In this document: positions 9,306 through 22,418 of the stretch, in pieces | How positions within the stretch are numbered: position 1 is the stretch's first letter | How the letters are laid out: each line of letters starts with the position of its first letter | Source: an uncultured Pelagibacteraceae bacterium | Lineage (GTDB): Bacteria; Pseudomonadota; Alphaproteobacteria; Pelagibacterales; Pelagibacteraceae | Length of the DNA stretch: 64,000 nucleotides | Reading direction: 5' to 3' | NCBI GenBank assembly: GCA_902524535.1 | Contig: CABZDR010000001.1 | Span: 541,496 to 605,495 of the forward strand | Notes under the pieces: generated by a model | The model's input: the letters and a program-made list of their open reading frames with translations, nothing else | Databases searched by the model: none | What the model was told of the DNA's origin: nothing | Program-made: the position numbers and the translations under genes

Positions 9306-10358
9306 ATGTTTAGATATTACACAAGAGCGTGTAATTTCTATTACGGTAATCACTCAATAAAATTAGTTAATAAAAAAAAAACTTTACCATTATGTCAGAG
9401 AAAAGATATTTCATTTGATCAAATTGAAATATTAACTAGAAGATCTAAAGAAAGAATTTCTATAGATCAAATAAAAAAATTATCAAAATCACTAAGAAAA
9501 AAAATAAATTTTGATTTAAAAAAAATTAAATCAAAAAAAAAAAATTTTTCAAATTTTAATTTTAAAAAGACTAATTTGTTAGGTGTGTTAAATTTAACAC
9601 CTGATAGTTTTTCTGATGGCGGGAAATTCAATACAAAGAAAAAAGCAATTTATCATGCAATTAATTTAAAAAAGGATGGAGCAGATTTAATTGATGTTGG
9701 CGGTGAATCAACAAGACCAGGATCAAAGGCAATTTCGGAAAGACTAGAATGGAACAGGATAAACAAAATTTTAAAATTGTTAATAAAAAAAAAAGTACCA
9801 TTATCTTTAGACACTAGGAAATCAAATATTATGCGGAAAGGTATAAAACAAGGTGTTCGATTGATTAATGATGTTTCAGGTCTAGATTTTGACGTTAACA
9901 CAATAAATGTACTAAAAAAATATAAAGTTCCGTTTGTTATCCAACATACAAAAGGCCTTCCAGAAAACATGCAAAAAAAACCAAGTTATAAAAATGTGTT
10001 ATTAGATATATATGATTTTTTTGAGAATAAAATTAAACTAATTAGATCAAAGGGTATCAAGCATAATAATATAATTTTAGATCCTGGTATAGGTTTTGGA
10101 AAAAATTTGAAACATAATATGAGTTTAATTCACAATATTTCTATTTTTCATTCTCTAGGTTTTCCTATACTTGTTGGTAATTCAAGAAAAAGGTTTATTA
10201 AAGATTTGTCGGGAATAAATGATAGTAAATTTCGGGTCGGAGGCACAACAGCATCAGCAATCTACTTAATGATGCAAGGTGTTCAAATTTTAAGAATTCA
10301 TGATGTAAATGAAATAACACAAGGCTTGAAGATTTTTAAAAAAATTATGAATAATTAA
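9306..10358 (+). CDS. folP: Dihydropteroate synthase with N-terminal extension
   Basis: The C-terminal part (from about residue 88) is a full DHPS barrel: VLNLTPDSFSDGG (94-106), DLIDVGGESTRPGS (127-140), INDVSGL, LDPGIGFGKN, GNSRKRFI and the closing RIHDV. It condenses pABA with the pterin pyrophosphate in folate synthesis. About 90 N-terminal residues precede the barrel, beginning FRYYTRACNF; a similar extension is common in alphaproteobacterial FolP. At 350 residues it is longer than the roughly 280 of E. coli. The stop overlaps the glmM start (TAATG), so the two are probably translationally coupled. Confidence 0.95.
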   Translation: MFRYYTRACNFYYGNHSIKLVNKKKTLPLCQRKDISFDQIEILTRRSKERISIDQIKKLSKSLRKKINFDLKKIKSKKKNFSNFNFKKTNLLGVLNLTPDSFSDGGKFNTKKKAIYHAINLKKDGADLIDVGGESTRPGSKAISERLEWNRINKILKLLIKKKVPLSLDTRKSNIMRKGIKQGVRLINDVSGLDFDVNTINVLKKYKVPFVIQHTKGLPENMQKKPSYKNVLLDIYDFFENKIKLIRSKGIKHNNIILDPGIGFGKNLKHNMSLIHNISIFHSLGFPILVGNSRKRFIKDLSGINDSKFRVGGTTASAIYLMMQGVQILRIHDVNEITQGLKIFKKIMNN

Positions 10359-11689
10359 TGACAAAAAAATATTTTGGTACCGACGGTATTAGAGGGGCCG
10401 TCAACAGCAAAAACATAAATGGTGATATGTTTTTTAAATTTGGTTTAGCAAGTGGAACATATTTTAAATCTCAAAAAAAAAGAAAACAAATTGCAGTAAT
10501 TGCTAAAGACACAAGATTATCAGGTTATGCTTTAGAACCAGCACTTGTGTCTGGATTGGCATCAGCAGGTATGCACGTATTTACTTTAGGACCTTTACCA
10601 ACCAATGGTCTTGCAATGCTAACAAAAACTATGAAAGCAAATATGGGGATCATGATTACAGCTTCTCACAATCCACATAATGACAACGGTTTAAAGTTAT
10701 TTGGTCCAGATGGGATGAAATTGTCAGATAAAATAGAAAAAAAAATAGAAAGTTTAATAGAAAAAAAAATTGTTAAAAATCTTTCAAAACCTGAAAAATT
10801 AGGAAGAGTAAAAAGATTAGAAACTGGAACTAAAGATTATATTAAAATTTTAAAAAAAAATTTTACTAAAGAATTTAATTTAAGAGGTCTCAGGATTGTG
10901 ATTGATTGCGCAAATGGCGCCGGATATAAAGCTGGACCTGAATTGTTAAAATCTTTAGGAGCTAAAGTGATCGCAATTGGGGTAAATCCGAATGGTTTAA
11001 ATATTAATAAGAATTGTGGCTCTACATTTCCTAGAAAAATAAGATCAGCTGTCAAAAAATATAAGGCACATATAGGAATTTCATTGGATGGAGATGCTGA
11101 CAGAGTAATTATGTGTGATGAAAAGAGCAATATTATTGATGGTGATCAAATTATTGCTGCCTTGGCAACAAGATGGAAAAGTAAAAAGATGTTGAAAGGT
11201 GGTGTTGTTGGAACGCTAATGTCAAATTACGGTCTTGAAAAATTTTTAAAAAAAAAAGGTATTAAATTTATCCGTGCTGACGTAGGTGATAGATACGTTA
11301 AAGAAAAGATGCAAAAAAATAAATTTAATTTAGGTGGCGAACAGTCAGGTCATATCATTCTAGGTAAATTTGCAACTACAGGAGATGGTTTACTTGTTGC
11401 TTTAGAGTCTTTATTTGCTCTAAGAAAAGGAAAAAAAGCTAGTGTTTTTTTTGATAAATTTAAAAAGACACCTCAGATATTAAAGAATATTCAGGTAAAG
11501 GATAAGAATATTATCAATAAATCAGAAATAAAAAATACAATAAAATTAGCAACTAAACTTATAAAAGGTCAAGGAAGAATACTCATAAGAAGGTCAGGCA
11601 CAGAGTCAAAAATAAGAATAATGGGAGAAAGTGAGAATAGAAATCTTCTTTTAAAATGTGTTAAGATTGTATCAAAAAAAATTAAATAA
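10358..11689 (+). CDS. glmM: Phosphoglucosamine mutase GlmM
   Basis: The 443-residue protein has all alpha-D-phosphohexomutase landmarks: FGTDGIRG at the N-terminus, the phospho-serine loop TASHNPHNDNG (Ser103), the metal-binding DGDADR loop, the sugar-binding GGEQSGH loop, and the C-terminal phosphate loop RRSGTESKIRIM. It interconverts glucosamine-6-P and glucosamine-1-P for peptidoglycan and LPS precursors. The folP-glmM order is conserved widely in proteobacteria. The next gene, thiD, starts just after its stop. Confidence 0.97.
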   Translation: MTKKYFGTDGIRGAVNSKNINGDMFFKFGLASGTYFKSQKKRKQIAVIAKDTRLSGYALEPALVSGLASAGMHVFTLGPLPTNGLAMLTKTMKANMGIMITASHNPHNDNGLKLFGPDGMKLSDKIEKKIESLIEKKIVKNLSKPEKLGRVKRLETGTKDYIKILKKNFTKEFNLRGLRIVIDCANGAGYKAGPELLKSLGAKVIAIGVNPNGLNINKNCGSTFPRKIRSAVKKYKAHIGISLDGDADRVIMCDEKSNIIDGDQIIAALATRWKSKKMLKGGVVGTLMSNYGLEKFLKKKGIKFIRADVGDRYVKEKMQKNKFNLGGEQSGHIILGKFATTGDGLLVALESLFALRKGKKASVFFDKFKKTPQILKNIQVKDKNIINKSEIKNTIKLATKLIKGQGRILIRRSGTESKIRIMGESENRNLLLKCVKIVSKKIK

Positions 11690-11690
11690 T

Positions 11691-14685
<2,995 letters not shown>

Positions 14686-14724
14686 ATCAGTCTATCTAAT
14701 TAATATTTAATTTTTTTCAATATT

Positions 14725-15705
14725 TTATTTGCTTGTTTTTCTTAGCATTTTGAGAATAGTTTCAAGTTCTTTGGGTAAAATAGAATTAAATATCATCTGC
14801 TTATTTTTTTTTGGGTGAATAAAGCCAATTGTTTTTGCATGGAGAAATTGTCTTTTTAAGTTAATAATTTTTTCTTCTAATAAAGGGTTGATATTTTTTA
14901 TTTTTTTAAATTTTTTTTTATATTTATCATCTCCAATAATACTATTGCCCAAGAAATTCATGTGGACTCTTATTTGATGAGTTCTTCCTGTTTCTAGTTT
15001 ACATTCTAATAAGCTTAAAGTTGGAATACTTTTATTTTCAAAAAGTTCTATTGTTTGATAATTAGTTACAGCTCTTTTCCCTTTTGAATTACTTACCATC
15101 ATCATTTGCCGATTTTTCGAACTTCTTGTAATCAAAGTTTCTATTTTACCTTTTGATGGCCTTATTTTTCCCCAAACTAACAATTGATAAATTCTTGTAA
15201 TTGAATGTTTGCTGAATTGAAGTGATAGGTTTTCATGAGATTGATTATTTTTTGCTATAACAACTAGACCTGAAGTATTCTTGTCAATCCTGTGAACAAT
15301 CCCAGGCCTTAATTTATCTCCAATACTTGATAATGAATCTTTATCGTAATTAATTAAAGCGTTGACAATTGTGTTGTCAAAATTTCCAGCTCCAGGATGC
15401 ATAACAATTCCTGCAGGTTTATTCAAAACAATTAAATCCTCATCTTCATACACAATATTTAATTTATATTTATAAGGTTTTAGAGAGCTTTTTTTTGGCT
15501 CAGGAATTATTAAACTAATTTTATCACCAGTATTAAGCTTTTTTGCAGGATCTAAGATAATCTTATTATTTATTTTTAATTTTTTATCTAAAATTAAATT
15601 TTTTATTCTAGTACGACTTATCTCTTTGCTATTATTACTGATAAAAACATCTATACGAAAACTTTTATCATTTTCTTTTACTTTCAAATTTATTTTTTTT
15701 TCCAT
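14725..15705 (-). CDS. rluD: 23S rRNA pseudouridine synthase RluD
   Basis: The 326-residue protein has an N-terminal S4 RNA-binding domain (about 15-65) and a catalytic domain with PAGIVMHPG and the active-site motif HRIDKNTSGLVVIAKN, where the Asp is the catalytic residue. C-terminal GRTHQIRVHM confirms the RluA/RluD family. It modifies helix 69 of 23S rRNA. RluD rather than RluC is chosen from the neighbouring rpoH; the RluA family is hard to subdivide by eye. Confidence 0.9.
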   Translation of the reverse strand: MEKKINLKVKENDKSFRIDVFISNNSKEISRTRIKNLILDKKLKINNKIILDPAKKLNTGDKISLIIPEPKKSSLKPYKYKLNIVYEDEDLIVLNKPAGIVMHPGAGNFDNTIVNALINYDKDSLSSIGDKLRPGIVHRIDKNTSGLVVIAKNNQSHENLSLQFSKHSITRIYQLLVWGKIRPSKGKIETLITRSSKNRQMMMVSNSKGKRAVTNYQTIELFENKSIPTLSLLECKLETGRTHQIRVHMNFLGNSIIGDDKYKKKFKKIKNINPLLEEKIINLKRQFLHAKTIGFIHPKKNKQMIFNSILPKELETILKMLRKTSK

Positions 15706-15728
15706 AAAATGTTATATTAATATTATAT

Positions 15729-15805
15729 GCGCTTGTAGCTCAACTGGATAGAGCGCCTGACTTCGGATCAGGAGGTTCTGGGTTCGACTCCTAGCAGGCG
15801 CACCA
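15729..15805 (+). tRNA. tRNA-Arg (anticodon TCG)
   Basis: A complete 77-base cloverleaf. The acceptor GCGCTTG pairs with CAGGCGC (one G-U), followed by discriminator A and an encoded CCA. The anticodon stem CCTGA/TCAGG closes loop CTTCGGA with anticodon TCG, and the T arm carries GGTTCGACTCC. It should read CGN arginine codons. It is transcribed opposite to its neighbours, in the gap between rluD and the ABC permease gene. Confidence 0.96.
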
Positions 15806-15806
15806 A

Positions 15807-16598
15807 TTACTCACCCATATTGATTAAAGTACCTTTGATACGTGCTTTTAAAAAGGAAAAATAAAACAAACTAATTCCACAAACTAGATATATGATATTT
15901 AAAACGTAAGCCTTAGTTAAATTTTCATAACTTATTAAGCCATTTAAAAGAATATTTCTTGTTTCATCAAAAATGTAAACTAAAGGTAAACTCTTTGCTA
16001 TGGTTTGAAAAAAAGTTGGAAGAATTTCAATTGGGTAATAAATGCAACCAAGTGGAGCTAATAAAAATAAAGATGACCACGCAATATTTTCAAACGAAGG
16101 ACCAAATCTCATTAGGCCAGCGCTTACAAATAAACCAAGAGTTATTCCAAAAATGTATAAACTTAAGAATAATAGAAGAAGGGGAAGACCTAATTTTAAT
16201 ATAGAAATACCGAACAAAGGTGAGGTTAATAATATTGCTGGCACCAATCCAATTAGAGTTCTAATTAAAGCTGTAAAAATTAAAGATGAAATTATCTCTT
16301 TAAGTTTTAATGGTGCAATAAATAGATTAGTAAAATTTCTGCTCCAAATTTCCTCTAAAAAAAGCATATTAAAACTAATACTGGATCTAAAAAGAATGTC
16401 GTAAAGAATTGCGCAAGTGAGAATTACTCCAAGCGTATTATTGTAATAATCACTATAAATAGAAAAAAATTTAGAAATGAATCCCCAGAGAACTATTTGT
16501 ATTGTCGGCCAATAAACAAGATCTAGAATTCTTGGTAATGAACTTTTAATTAGATAAAAATGCCTCAGAAAAAGTCCGTACATTTTATTAAAATTCAT
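15807..16598 (-). CDS. ABC-2 type transporter permease
   Basis: The 263-residue protein is strongly hydrophobic with about six membrane segments, in the pattern of ABC-2 exporters (DrrB/NodJ/YadH type); the loop APLGCIYYPIEILPTFFQ before the last helices is typical. It would form the membrane channel with the ATPase encoded just upstream, whose end it overlaps by 11 bases. The substrate cannot be told from sequence; relatives export polysaccharides, lipids or drugs. Its 3-prime end lies two bases from tRNA-Arg on the other strand. Confidence 0.88.
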   Translation of the reverse strand: MNFNKMYGLFLRHFYLIKSSLPRILDLVYWPTIQIVLWGFISKFFSIYSDYYNNTLGVILTCAILYDILFRSSISFNMLFLEEIWSRNFTNLFIAPLKLKEIISSLIFTALIRTLIGLVPAILLTSPLFGISILKLGLPLLLLFLSLYIFGITLGLFVSAGLMRFGPSFENIAWSSLFLLAPLGCIYYPIEILPTFFQTIAKSLPLVYIFDETRNILLNGLISYENLTKAYVLNIIYLVCGISLFYFSFLKARIKGTLINMGE

Positions 16599-17322
16599 AG
16601 TTTTCCCTCGTAAGTTTCAAAAAAACTTCTTCCATATTTTTTCGACCATGTTTTTGAATTAATTTTTCTGGACTTCCTTGGTCAATTATAGATCCATTAT
16701 TCATCATTAATACCGAAGAGCATAATCTTTCTACTTCTGACATATTATGTGAAGCTAGTAAAATAGAAGTTCCTTTTTCTTTTTGATAACTTTCAAAAAA
16801 ACTTCTAACAAAATCTCCTGTCTCAGGGTCAAGAGATGCTGTAGGTTCATCAAGTAGTAAAACTAATGGATCATTTATAATAGATTTAGCAAGACTTACT
16901 CTATTTTTCTGCCCAGATGAAAGTTCTCCAGTGAGTTTGTTAATTATATCACCAAGTCTCAGTTTTTCAGAGAGATATTCAATTTTTTTTTTAAGGTCTT
17001 TTATGTCATAAAGTTTGCCATACACAATTAGATTTTGTTTTACAGTCAATTTTTTCGGCAATTCTATATATGGAGAAATAAAATTTAAATTATTTAATAA
17101 TTGAACTCTATTTTTTTCTATTTCAATACCATTAATTAATATTTTGCCACTTGTTGGTTTTAATAATCCTAATATCATTCCAATTGTTGTTGTTTTTCCA
17201 CAGCCATTAGGTCCAAGTATCCCTATAATTTCATTTTTATTTAATCTAAATGAGATGTCTTTTACAGCATTTTTTTCATTATAGTTTTTTGATAATCCAA
17301 TAACTTGAAGAGTTGCTTGCAT
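16588..17322 (-). CDS. ABC transporter ATP-binding protein (ABC-2 exporter)
   Basis: The 244-residue ATPase shows Walker A GPNGCGKTTT, the signature LSSGQKNRVSLAKS, Walker B LVLLLDEPTASLDP and the switch His in LLASHNMSEVERLC. It belongs to the DrrA/CcmA-like group paired with ABC-2 permeases. It overlaps the permease start and its own start abuts the sua5 stop, so sua5-ATPase-permease form one minus-strand transcription unit. The association with Sua5 is probably incidental. Confidence 0.92.
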   Translation of the reverse strand: MQATLQVIGLSKNYNEKNAVKDISFRLNKNEIIGILGPNGCGKTTTIGMILGLLKPTSGKILINGIEIEKNRVQLLNNLNFISPYIELPKKLTVKQNLIVYGKLYDIKDLKKKIEYLSEKLRLGDIINKLTGELSSGQKNRVSLAKSIINDPLVLLLDEPTASLDPETGDFVRSFFESYQKEKGTSILLASHNMSEVERLCSSVLMMNNGSIIDQGSPEKLIQKHGRKNMEEVFLKLTRENYEF

Positions 17323-18254
17323 TAGAATTTTGATGCTCTGGTCAGTCTGTCGTTAATAGTTTTACCTATTCCTTTATTTGGAATTTTAGCAACAGCAATA
17401 GACTTATATTTGTTTTTTTTAATTTTTCTTAAAGTGCTGTATAAATTTTTTGCAGCTTCATTTAAATTTCCCTTTTTAGATAAAAAATAATAATTTGATT
17501 GTGTTTTTTTTTTTTTATTTATAAACAAAAAAGCTTCCTTATTTTTTGCTTTTTTGGCTCTCAATCTGATAGGAATTCCAGGGGAATAGTGAATTTTTGA
17601 TTGACCAGGAGCAGAAATTTTAGCAGGACTATTATTAACTATAATTTTTTTATTTAATATTTTTTCAATATTTATTACGTCTATACCTCCTAATCTTAAA
17701 ATTTTTGGTTTATCTCTAATATCAATTATTGTTGATTCGATACCAATAGATGATCTTCCACCTTCAAGTACAAACTTAATTTTTTTACCAAAATCTTCCT
17801 TTACATCTTTTGAACAAACTGGGCTTAATCGAGATGAAATATTTGCACTAGGAGCAGCTAATGGAAAATCAATCTTTTTCAGTAAATTTCGAGTGACAGA
17901 ATGTTTTGGGAATCTAACTGCAAGCGCCATTTTTCGATTAGTTGCAATCTTTGAAATCTTTGATTTTTTCTTTAAATTTAGAATAAATGTGACTGGACCA
18001 GGACAGAATTTTTTATACAATTTAAAAAAATTTTCGTTAAGAATACAATCATTTTTTAAATTATTGTAATTATAGTAATGGACTATAAGAGGGTTAAATT
18101 TTGGTCTTTTTTTTAATCTAAATATTTTTCTGCACGCATAATCGGAATAAGCGTTTCCTGCCAATCCATAAACAGTCTCAGTTGGTATTGCAATGCATTC
18201 ATTTTTATCAAGGTATTTTTTTGCTTTTTTAATATGTGTAAGATTAATTTTCAT
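17322..18254 (-). CDS. L-threonylcarbamoyladenylate synthase, Sua5 type
   Basis: The 310-residue protein has the YrdC/TsaC catalytic domain (about 1-200) with IPTETVYGLAGNAYSD, KRPKFNPLIVHYY and the GIESTIIDI strand. A linker containing APGQSKIHYSPGIP and a smaller C-terminal Sua5 domain follow. It makes threonylcarbamoyl-AMP for the t6A37 modification of ANN-decoding tRNAs. The long Sua5 form, rather than the short TsaC of E. coli, is seen here. Its start is only 20 bases from the divergent xseB start, so its promoter must lie within one of the two genes. Confidence 0.93.
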   Translation of the reverse strand: MKINLTHIKKAKKYLDKNECIAIPTETVYGLAGNAYSDYACRKIFRLKKRPKFNPLIVHYYNYNNLKNDCILNENFFKLYKKFCPGPVTFILNLKKKSKISKIATNRKMALAVRFPKHSVTRNLLKKIDFPLAAPSANISSRLSPVCSKDVKEDFGKKIKFVLEGGRSSIGIESTIIDIRDKPKILRLGGIDVINIEKILNKKIIVNNSPAKISAPGQSKIHYSPGIPIRLRAKKAKNKEAFLFINKKKKTQSNYYFLSKKGNLNEAAKNLYSTLRKIKKNKYKSIAVAKIPNKGIGKTINDRLTRASKF

Positions 18255-18274
18255 GTATTAATTTAAAGTATTAT

Positions 18275-18532
18275 ATGAAAGAAAAAAATTTAACAAATAA
18301 TAATTATAATACTTTATCTATTGAAGAATTAACAAAACTAGCTAACAAAATAATCGAAGATCTAGAAAATCAAAAAAATTTAGACGACTCTATTGAAAAA
18401 TATCAAAAATTGTTAAAGCTTAACAGTATTATTGAAAATAAATTTAAAGAAAATGTTAAAAATATCAGCAAAAAAACTAAGGAAAATATATTAAAAATTA
18501 TATTAAGAAAAAATGCAAACAAAGCTAAATAA
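18275..18532 (+). CDS. xseB: Exodeoxyribonuclease VII small subunit XseB
   Basis: This 85-residue helical protein contains the XseB pattern SIEELTKLANKIIEDLE followed by a SIEKYQKLLKLN helix, matching the family core and length. It would partner with XseA (not in this window) in degrading single-stranded DNA. It overlaps the ispA start by 20 bases, and the order xseB-ispA-dxs is a classic bacterial arrangement that supports the call despite the high Lys/Asn content. Confidence 0.9.
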   Translation: MKEKNLTNNNYNTLSIEELTKLANKIIEDLENQKNLDDSIEKYQKLLKLNSIIENKFKENVKNISKKTKENILKIILRKNANKAK

Positions 18533-19385
18533 AATCGCCAGAGATACAAATTTATTTTTAAAAGGATTTATAAAAAAACAAAAAAAATCTGAATTAATTA
18601 CCCCAATGAAATATGGTCTATTTTCTGGTGGAAAAAAAATTAGATCAAAAATTCTAATTGATGTTGGTTCATTATTTAAAATAGATTATAAATCATTGAT
18701 TATAATAGGTTCAGCAATTGAATGTATTCATGCATACTCCCTTATACATGATGATTTACCTTGTATGGATAACGATACTATTAGACGAGGCAAACCTTCA
18801 GCACATATAAAATTTGGAGAATCAACTGCCGTTTTAGCTGGTAACTCTCTTTTAACTTTAGCTTTCGAAATTTTAAGCCATAAAAATTTTAATGTTTCAG
18901 AAAAAATTAAAATTAGTTTAATAGATAAAATTTCCAGATGCTCAGGTCATCTTGGTATCGCAGGTGGTCAATTTCTAGATTTAAATTATGAACATAAAAA
19001 AATTTCAAAAAAAAAAATTATTGAAATGGAAATCAAAAAAACAGGAAAACTTTTTAGTTTTGCTTGTGCAGCCCCATTAATTTTAAAAAGTAAAAGTAAA
19101 AAAGAAATAAAGAAATTTGGGGAAATTGGTGCAGAAATAGGATTACTATTTCAAGTTGCTGATGACTTAATAGATTACAAAGGAAAATTAGTTGTTGTTG
19201 GAAAAAAGACAGGAAAAGATAAAAAGAAAGGTAAAGCGACTCTAATTAGTTTATTAGGATATAAAAATACTATTAAATATGCTAAATATTTAATTTTAAA
19301 GATTAACAAAAAATTAATAAAATATGGATCAAATTCAAAAAATTTATCTGAAACTTTAAACTATATTTTGAATAGAAAAAAATGA
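18513..19385 (+). CDS. ispA: Farnesyl diphosphate synthase (polyprenyl synthetase)
   Basis: The 290-residue trans-prenyltransferase has both aspartate-rich motifs: the first as [10 protein letters not shown], whose extra residues between Asp pairs are typical of short-chain IspA/FPP synthases, and the second as DDLIDYKGK. It condenses IPP with DMAPP/GPP to give FPP. It is encoded between xseB and dxs, overlapping both, which supports co-expression of early isoprenoid synthesis. Confidence 0.95.
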   Translation: MQTKLNKIARDTNLFLKGFIKKQKKSELITPMKYGLFSGGKKIRSKILIDVGSLFKIDYKSLIIIGSAIECIHAYSLIHDDLPCMDNDTIRRGKPSAHIKFGESTAVLAGNSLLTLAFEILSHKNFNVSEKIKISLIDKISRCSGHLGIAGGQFLDLNYEHKKISKKKIIEMEIKKTGKLFSFACAAPLILKSKSKKEIKKFGEIGAEIGLLFQVADDLIDYKGKLVVVGKKTGKDKKKGKATLISLLGYKNTIKYAKYLILKINKKLIKYGSNSKNLSETLNYILNRKK

Positions 19386-21298
19386 AAAAAAAAAAGTACG
19401 AATTCTTAGATGAAATAAATTTTCCATCTGATTTAAAAAAAATTCCTGAAACAAAATTACAAAAAGTAGCAGATGAATTAAGAGAGGAAATGATTGATGC
19501 AGTTTCTGTTACTGGTGGTCATTTAGGTGCAAGTCTTGGAGTTGTTGAGCTAAGTATTGCATTGCATTATATTTTCAATACACCAAATGATAAATTAATA
19601 TGGGATGTAGGCCATCAATCTTATCCTCATAAAATTTTAACAGGAAGAAAAGATAGAATTCGAACTATAAGACAAGGAAAAGGTCTTTCTGGATTTACGA
19701 AAAGATCAGAGAGTGAATATGATCCTTTTGGAGCAGCGCATAGCTCAACTTCAATTTCCTCAGCTTTGGGTATTGCTGTAGCAAATAAACTTTCAAACAA
19801 ATCCGATAATGTAATTGCAGTAATAGGTGATGGAGCAATGAGTGCTGGCATGGCTTATGAAGCAATGAATAATGCAGGTGCCTCTAAAACTAAAATTATA
19901 GTCATACTTAATGATAACGACATGTCTATTGCTAGACCAGTTGGTGCAATGAGCACTTATTTAGCGAAAATTTTTTCAGGAAAAATTTACTTTAGCTTAA
20001 GAGAGACTTTAAAATTAATTATGTCAGCTTTTTCAAAAAGGTTTAGTGCTAAAGCTGGAAAAGCAGAGGATTTAATTAGATCAGCAGTAACAGGGGGGAC
20101 TTTGTTTAGTTCATTAGGGTTCTATTATATAGGTCCTATTGATGGTCACGACTTAAATTCTTTAATTCCAATTTTAAAGAATGCTAGGGACACAAAACAC
20201 CAAGGGCCAATATTAATTCATATTAAAACAAAAAAAGGTAAAGGATATTCATTTGCAGAAAAAGCAGAGGATCATTATCATGGAGTATCCAAGTTTGATG
20301 TGAAAACAGGCAAACAAATTAAAAACGACAGCAAAATTCCCTCCTATACAAAAGTTTTTTCAGACACTTTGATAAAGCACGCAAAAAAAGACAGTAAAAT
20401 TGTTGCTGTAACCGCAGCAATGCCTGATGGAACTGGTTTAGATAATTTTCGTAAAGAATTTCCAGATCGAACTTTTGATGTAGGAATTGCTGAACAACAT
20501 GCAGTCACATTTGCAGCAGGTTTAGCGACTGAAAATTATAAACCTTATGCAGCAATTTATTCAACATTTCTTCAAAGAGCTTATGATCAGGTAGTCCACG
20601 ATGTAGCAATACAAAGCTTACCTGTAAGATTTGCAATAGATAGAGCTGGACTTGTAGGTGCCGATGGTTCTACACATGCTGGAAGTTTTGATGTAACGTA
20701 TTTATCAACTCTTCCAAATTTTATTGTGATGGCACCGAGTGATGAAGCTGAACTAGTTAAAATGATTAATACATCTATTGAAATAAATGATAAGCCTTGT
20801 GCTTTTAGGTATCCAAGAGGAACAGGATTAGGTTCAATTCTGCCCTCAATAAACGAAAAAATTGAGATAGGGAGATCAAGAATTATAAAAGAAGGAAAAA
20901 AATTAGTTATCTTAAATTTTGGAGCAAGACTGAATGAAACTTTGAAAGCTACAGAAAATTTATCAAAAAAAGGTTTATCAATAACAGTTGTTGACGCTAG
21001 ATTTGCAAAACCTTTAGATGAAAACCTCATTTGGCAATTAGCTACAACTCATGAGGCGATCATGACCATTGAAGAGGGTTCAATTGGTGGTTTTGGATCT
21101 CATGTGGTAAATTTTTTGACGAAAAAAGGTTTAATGGACTCTAATTTAAAATTTCGATCATTAACATTACCGGATATTTTTATAGATCAAGACACTCCAG
21201 AGAAGATGTATAAAGTGGCAAGTCTTGACTCAGTTTCCATTGAGGATAAAGTTTTAGATTTACTAAATTCCAATATAGTATTGAAAAAACAAAATTAA
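19382..21298 (+). CDS. dxs: 1-deoxy-D-xylulose-5-phosphate synthase Dxs
   Basis: The 638-residue thiamine-diphosphate enzyme has [28 protein letters not shown], the ThDP-binding block [19 protein letters not shown], and the pyrimidine domain with [17 protein letters not shown] carrying the catalytic Glu. The C-terminal transketolase domain is intact. It makes DXP from pyruvate and GAP, the first MEP-pathway step, and also feeds thiamine and PLP synthesis. The ATG overlaps the ispA stop (ATGA). It ends four bases from the convergent aroC. Confidence 0.98.
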   Translation: MKKKKYEFLDEINFPSDLKKIPETKLQKVADELREEMIDAVSVTGGHLGASLGVVELSIALHYIFNTPNDKLIWDVGHQSYPHKILTGRKDRIRTIRQGKGLSGFTKRSESEYDPFGAAHSSTSISSALGIAVANKLSNKSDNVIAVIGDGAMSAGMAYEAMNNAGASKTKIIVILNDNDMSIARPVGAMSTYLAKIFSGKIYFSLRETLKLIMSAFSKRFSAKAGKAEDLIRSAVTGGTLFSSLGFYYIGPIDGHDLNSLIPILKNARDTKHQGPILIHIKTKKGKGYSFAEKAEDHYHGVSKFDVKTGKQIKNDSKIPSYTKVFSDTLIKHAKKDSKIVAVTAAMPDGTGLDNFRKEFPDRTFDVGIAEQHAVTFAAGLATENYKPYAAIYSTFLQRAYDQVVHDVAIQSLPVRFAIDRAGLVGADGSTHAGSFDVTYLSTLPNFIVMAPSDEAELVKMINTSIEINDKPCAFRYPRGTGLGSILPSINEKIEIGRSRIIKEGKKLVILNFGARLNETLKATENLSKKGLSITVVDARFAKPLDENLIWQLATTHEAIMTIEEGSIGGFGSHVVNFLTKKGLMDSNLKFRSLTLPDIFIDQDTPEKMYKVASLDSVSIEDKVLDLLNSNIVLKKQN

Positions 21299-21302
21299 AA
21301 AA

Positions 21303-22385
21303 TTAACCACACTGAGCTTTATGTAGAAGATAATGATCTAATAAAACACAAGATAACATTGCTTCACCTACAGGCACAGCTCTAATACCTACACAGGGAT
21401 CATGTCTACCTTTCACTGATATACTTGTATTTTTTCCAAACTTATTAATTGTTTTTCTACTTTTTAAAATTGATGAAGTTGGCTTTACAGCAAAAGAAAC
21501 AATTATTTCTTGACCTGAAGAAATGCCCCCTAGAATACCTCCAGCGTTATTAGATTTAAAATTTGTTTTTTTTCTATTTTGAGAAATTTCATCTGAATTT
21601 TCCTCACCTGACAATTGTGCTGAGTTCATACCCGAGCCGATATTAACTCCTTTTACAGCATTTATACTCATCATAGCTGATGCTATGTCAGAGTCTAATT
21701 TTGAGTATATAGGTGCGCCTAATCCAGCGGGAATACCGTTCGCTCTTACTTCGATTATCGCCCCACATGACGATCCAGCTTTTCTAATACTTAATAAATA
21801 TTTCTCCCAAATTTTTAACATTGATTTATCTGGGCAAAAAAATGGGTTTTTAGAAATTACTTTATCATCCCATTTACTGGTATCACATCCTATTATTCCA
21901 AGTTGGGTTACAGCTCCAGTGATTTTAAATTTTTTTCCTAATTTATTTTCTAAAACTTTTTTCGCCACAGCACCTGCTGCAACTCTTGCAGCTGTTTCTC
22001 TGGCAGATGATCTACCACCGCCTCTATAGTCTCTTATTCCATACTTTTTAAAATATGTGAAATCAGCATGTCCTGGTCTAAACTTGTCTTTAATATCATT
22101 ATAATCCTTTGATCGCATATCTTCATTATAAATTATTAATGATATTGGGGTCCCAGTCGTTTTTCCCTCAAAAACTCCTGAAAGAATTTGAACCTTGTCA
22201 CTTTCCTTCCTTTGAGTGGTAAATTTAGATTGTCCAGGTTTTCTTTTGTTTAATTCTTTTTGAATATCAGCTTCTTTTAACGGTATTAACGGTGGACACC
22301 CATCAATGATACAGCCAATAGCTGGACCATGGGACTCCCCCCAAGTTGTGAAACGAAAAGTCTTTCCAAAAGTATTAAATGACAT
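21303..22385 (-). CDS. aroC: Chorismate synthase AroC
   Basis: The 360-residue protein has the N-terminal [44 protein letters not shown]... region (residues about 100-130) and the closing GRHDPC motif. It converts EPSP to chorismate using reduced FMN, the last shikimate step. It is a single gene, divergent from pdxH with a 33-base gap that must hold both promoters, and convergent with dxs. Confidence 0.98.
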   Translation of the reverse strand: MSFNTFGKTFRFTTWGESHGPAIGCIIDGCPPLIPLKEADIQKELNKRKPGQSKFTTQRKESDKVQILSGVFEGKTTGTPISLIIYNEDMRSKDYNDIKDKFRPGHADFTYFKKYGIRDYRGGGRSSARETAARVAAGAVAKKVLENKLGKKFKITGAVTQLGIIGCDTSKWDDKVISKNPFFCPDKSMLKIWEKYLLSIRKAGSSCGAIIEVRANGIPAGLGAPIYSKLDSDIASAMMSINAVKGVNIGSGMNSAQLSGEENSDEISQNRKKTNFKSNNAGGILGGISSGQEIIVSFAVKPTSSILKSRKTINKFGKNTSISVKGRHDPCVGIRAVPVGEAMLSCVLLDHYLLHKAQCG

Positions 22386-22418
22386 TATTTATATTGTATA
22401 GATTATTTTGTTTAAATT

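Noticed and set aside
16042..16404. 120-codon open frame on the plus strand opposite the ABC permease
   Set aside because: The minus-strand permease is coupled to its ATPase gene and has clear membrane helices; the plus-strand frame is polar with no recognisable domain.
20587..21030. 147-codon open frame on the minus strand
   Set aside because: It is a shadow of dxs, whose catalytic and binding motifs are intact on the plus strand; it has no start signals or family features.
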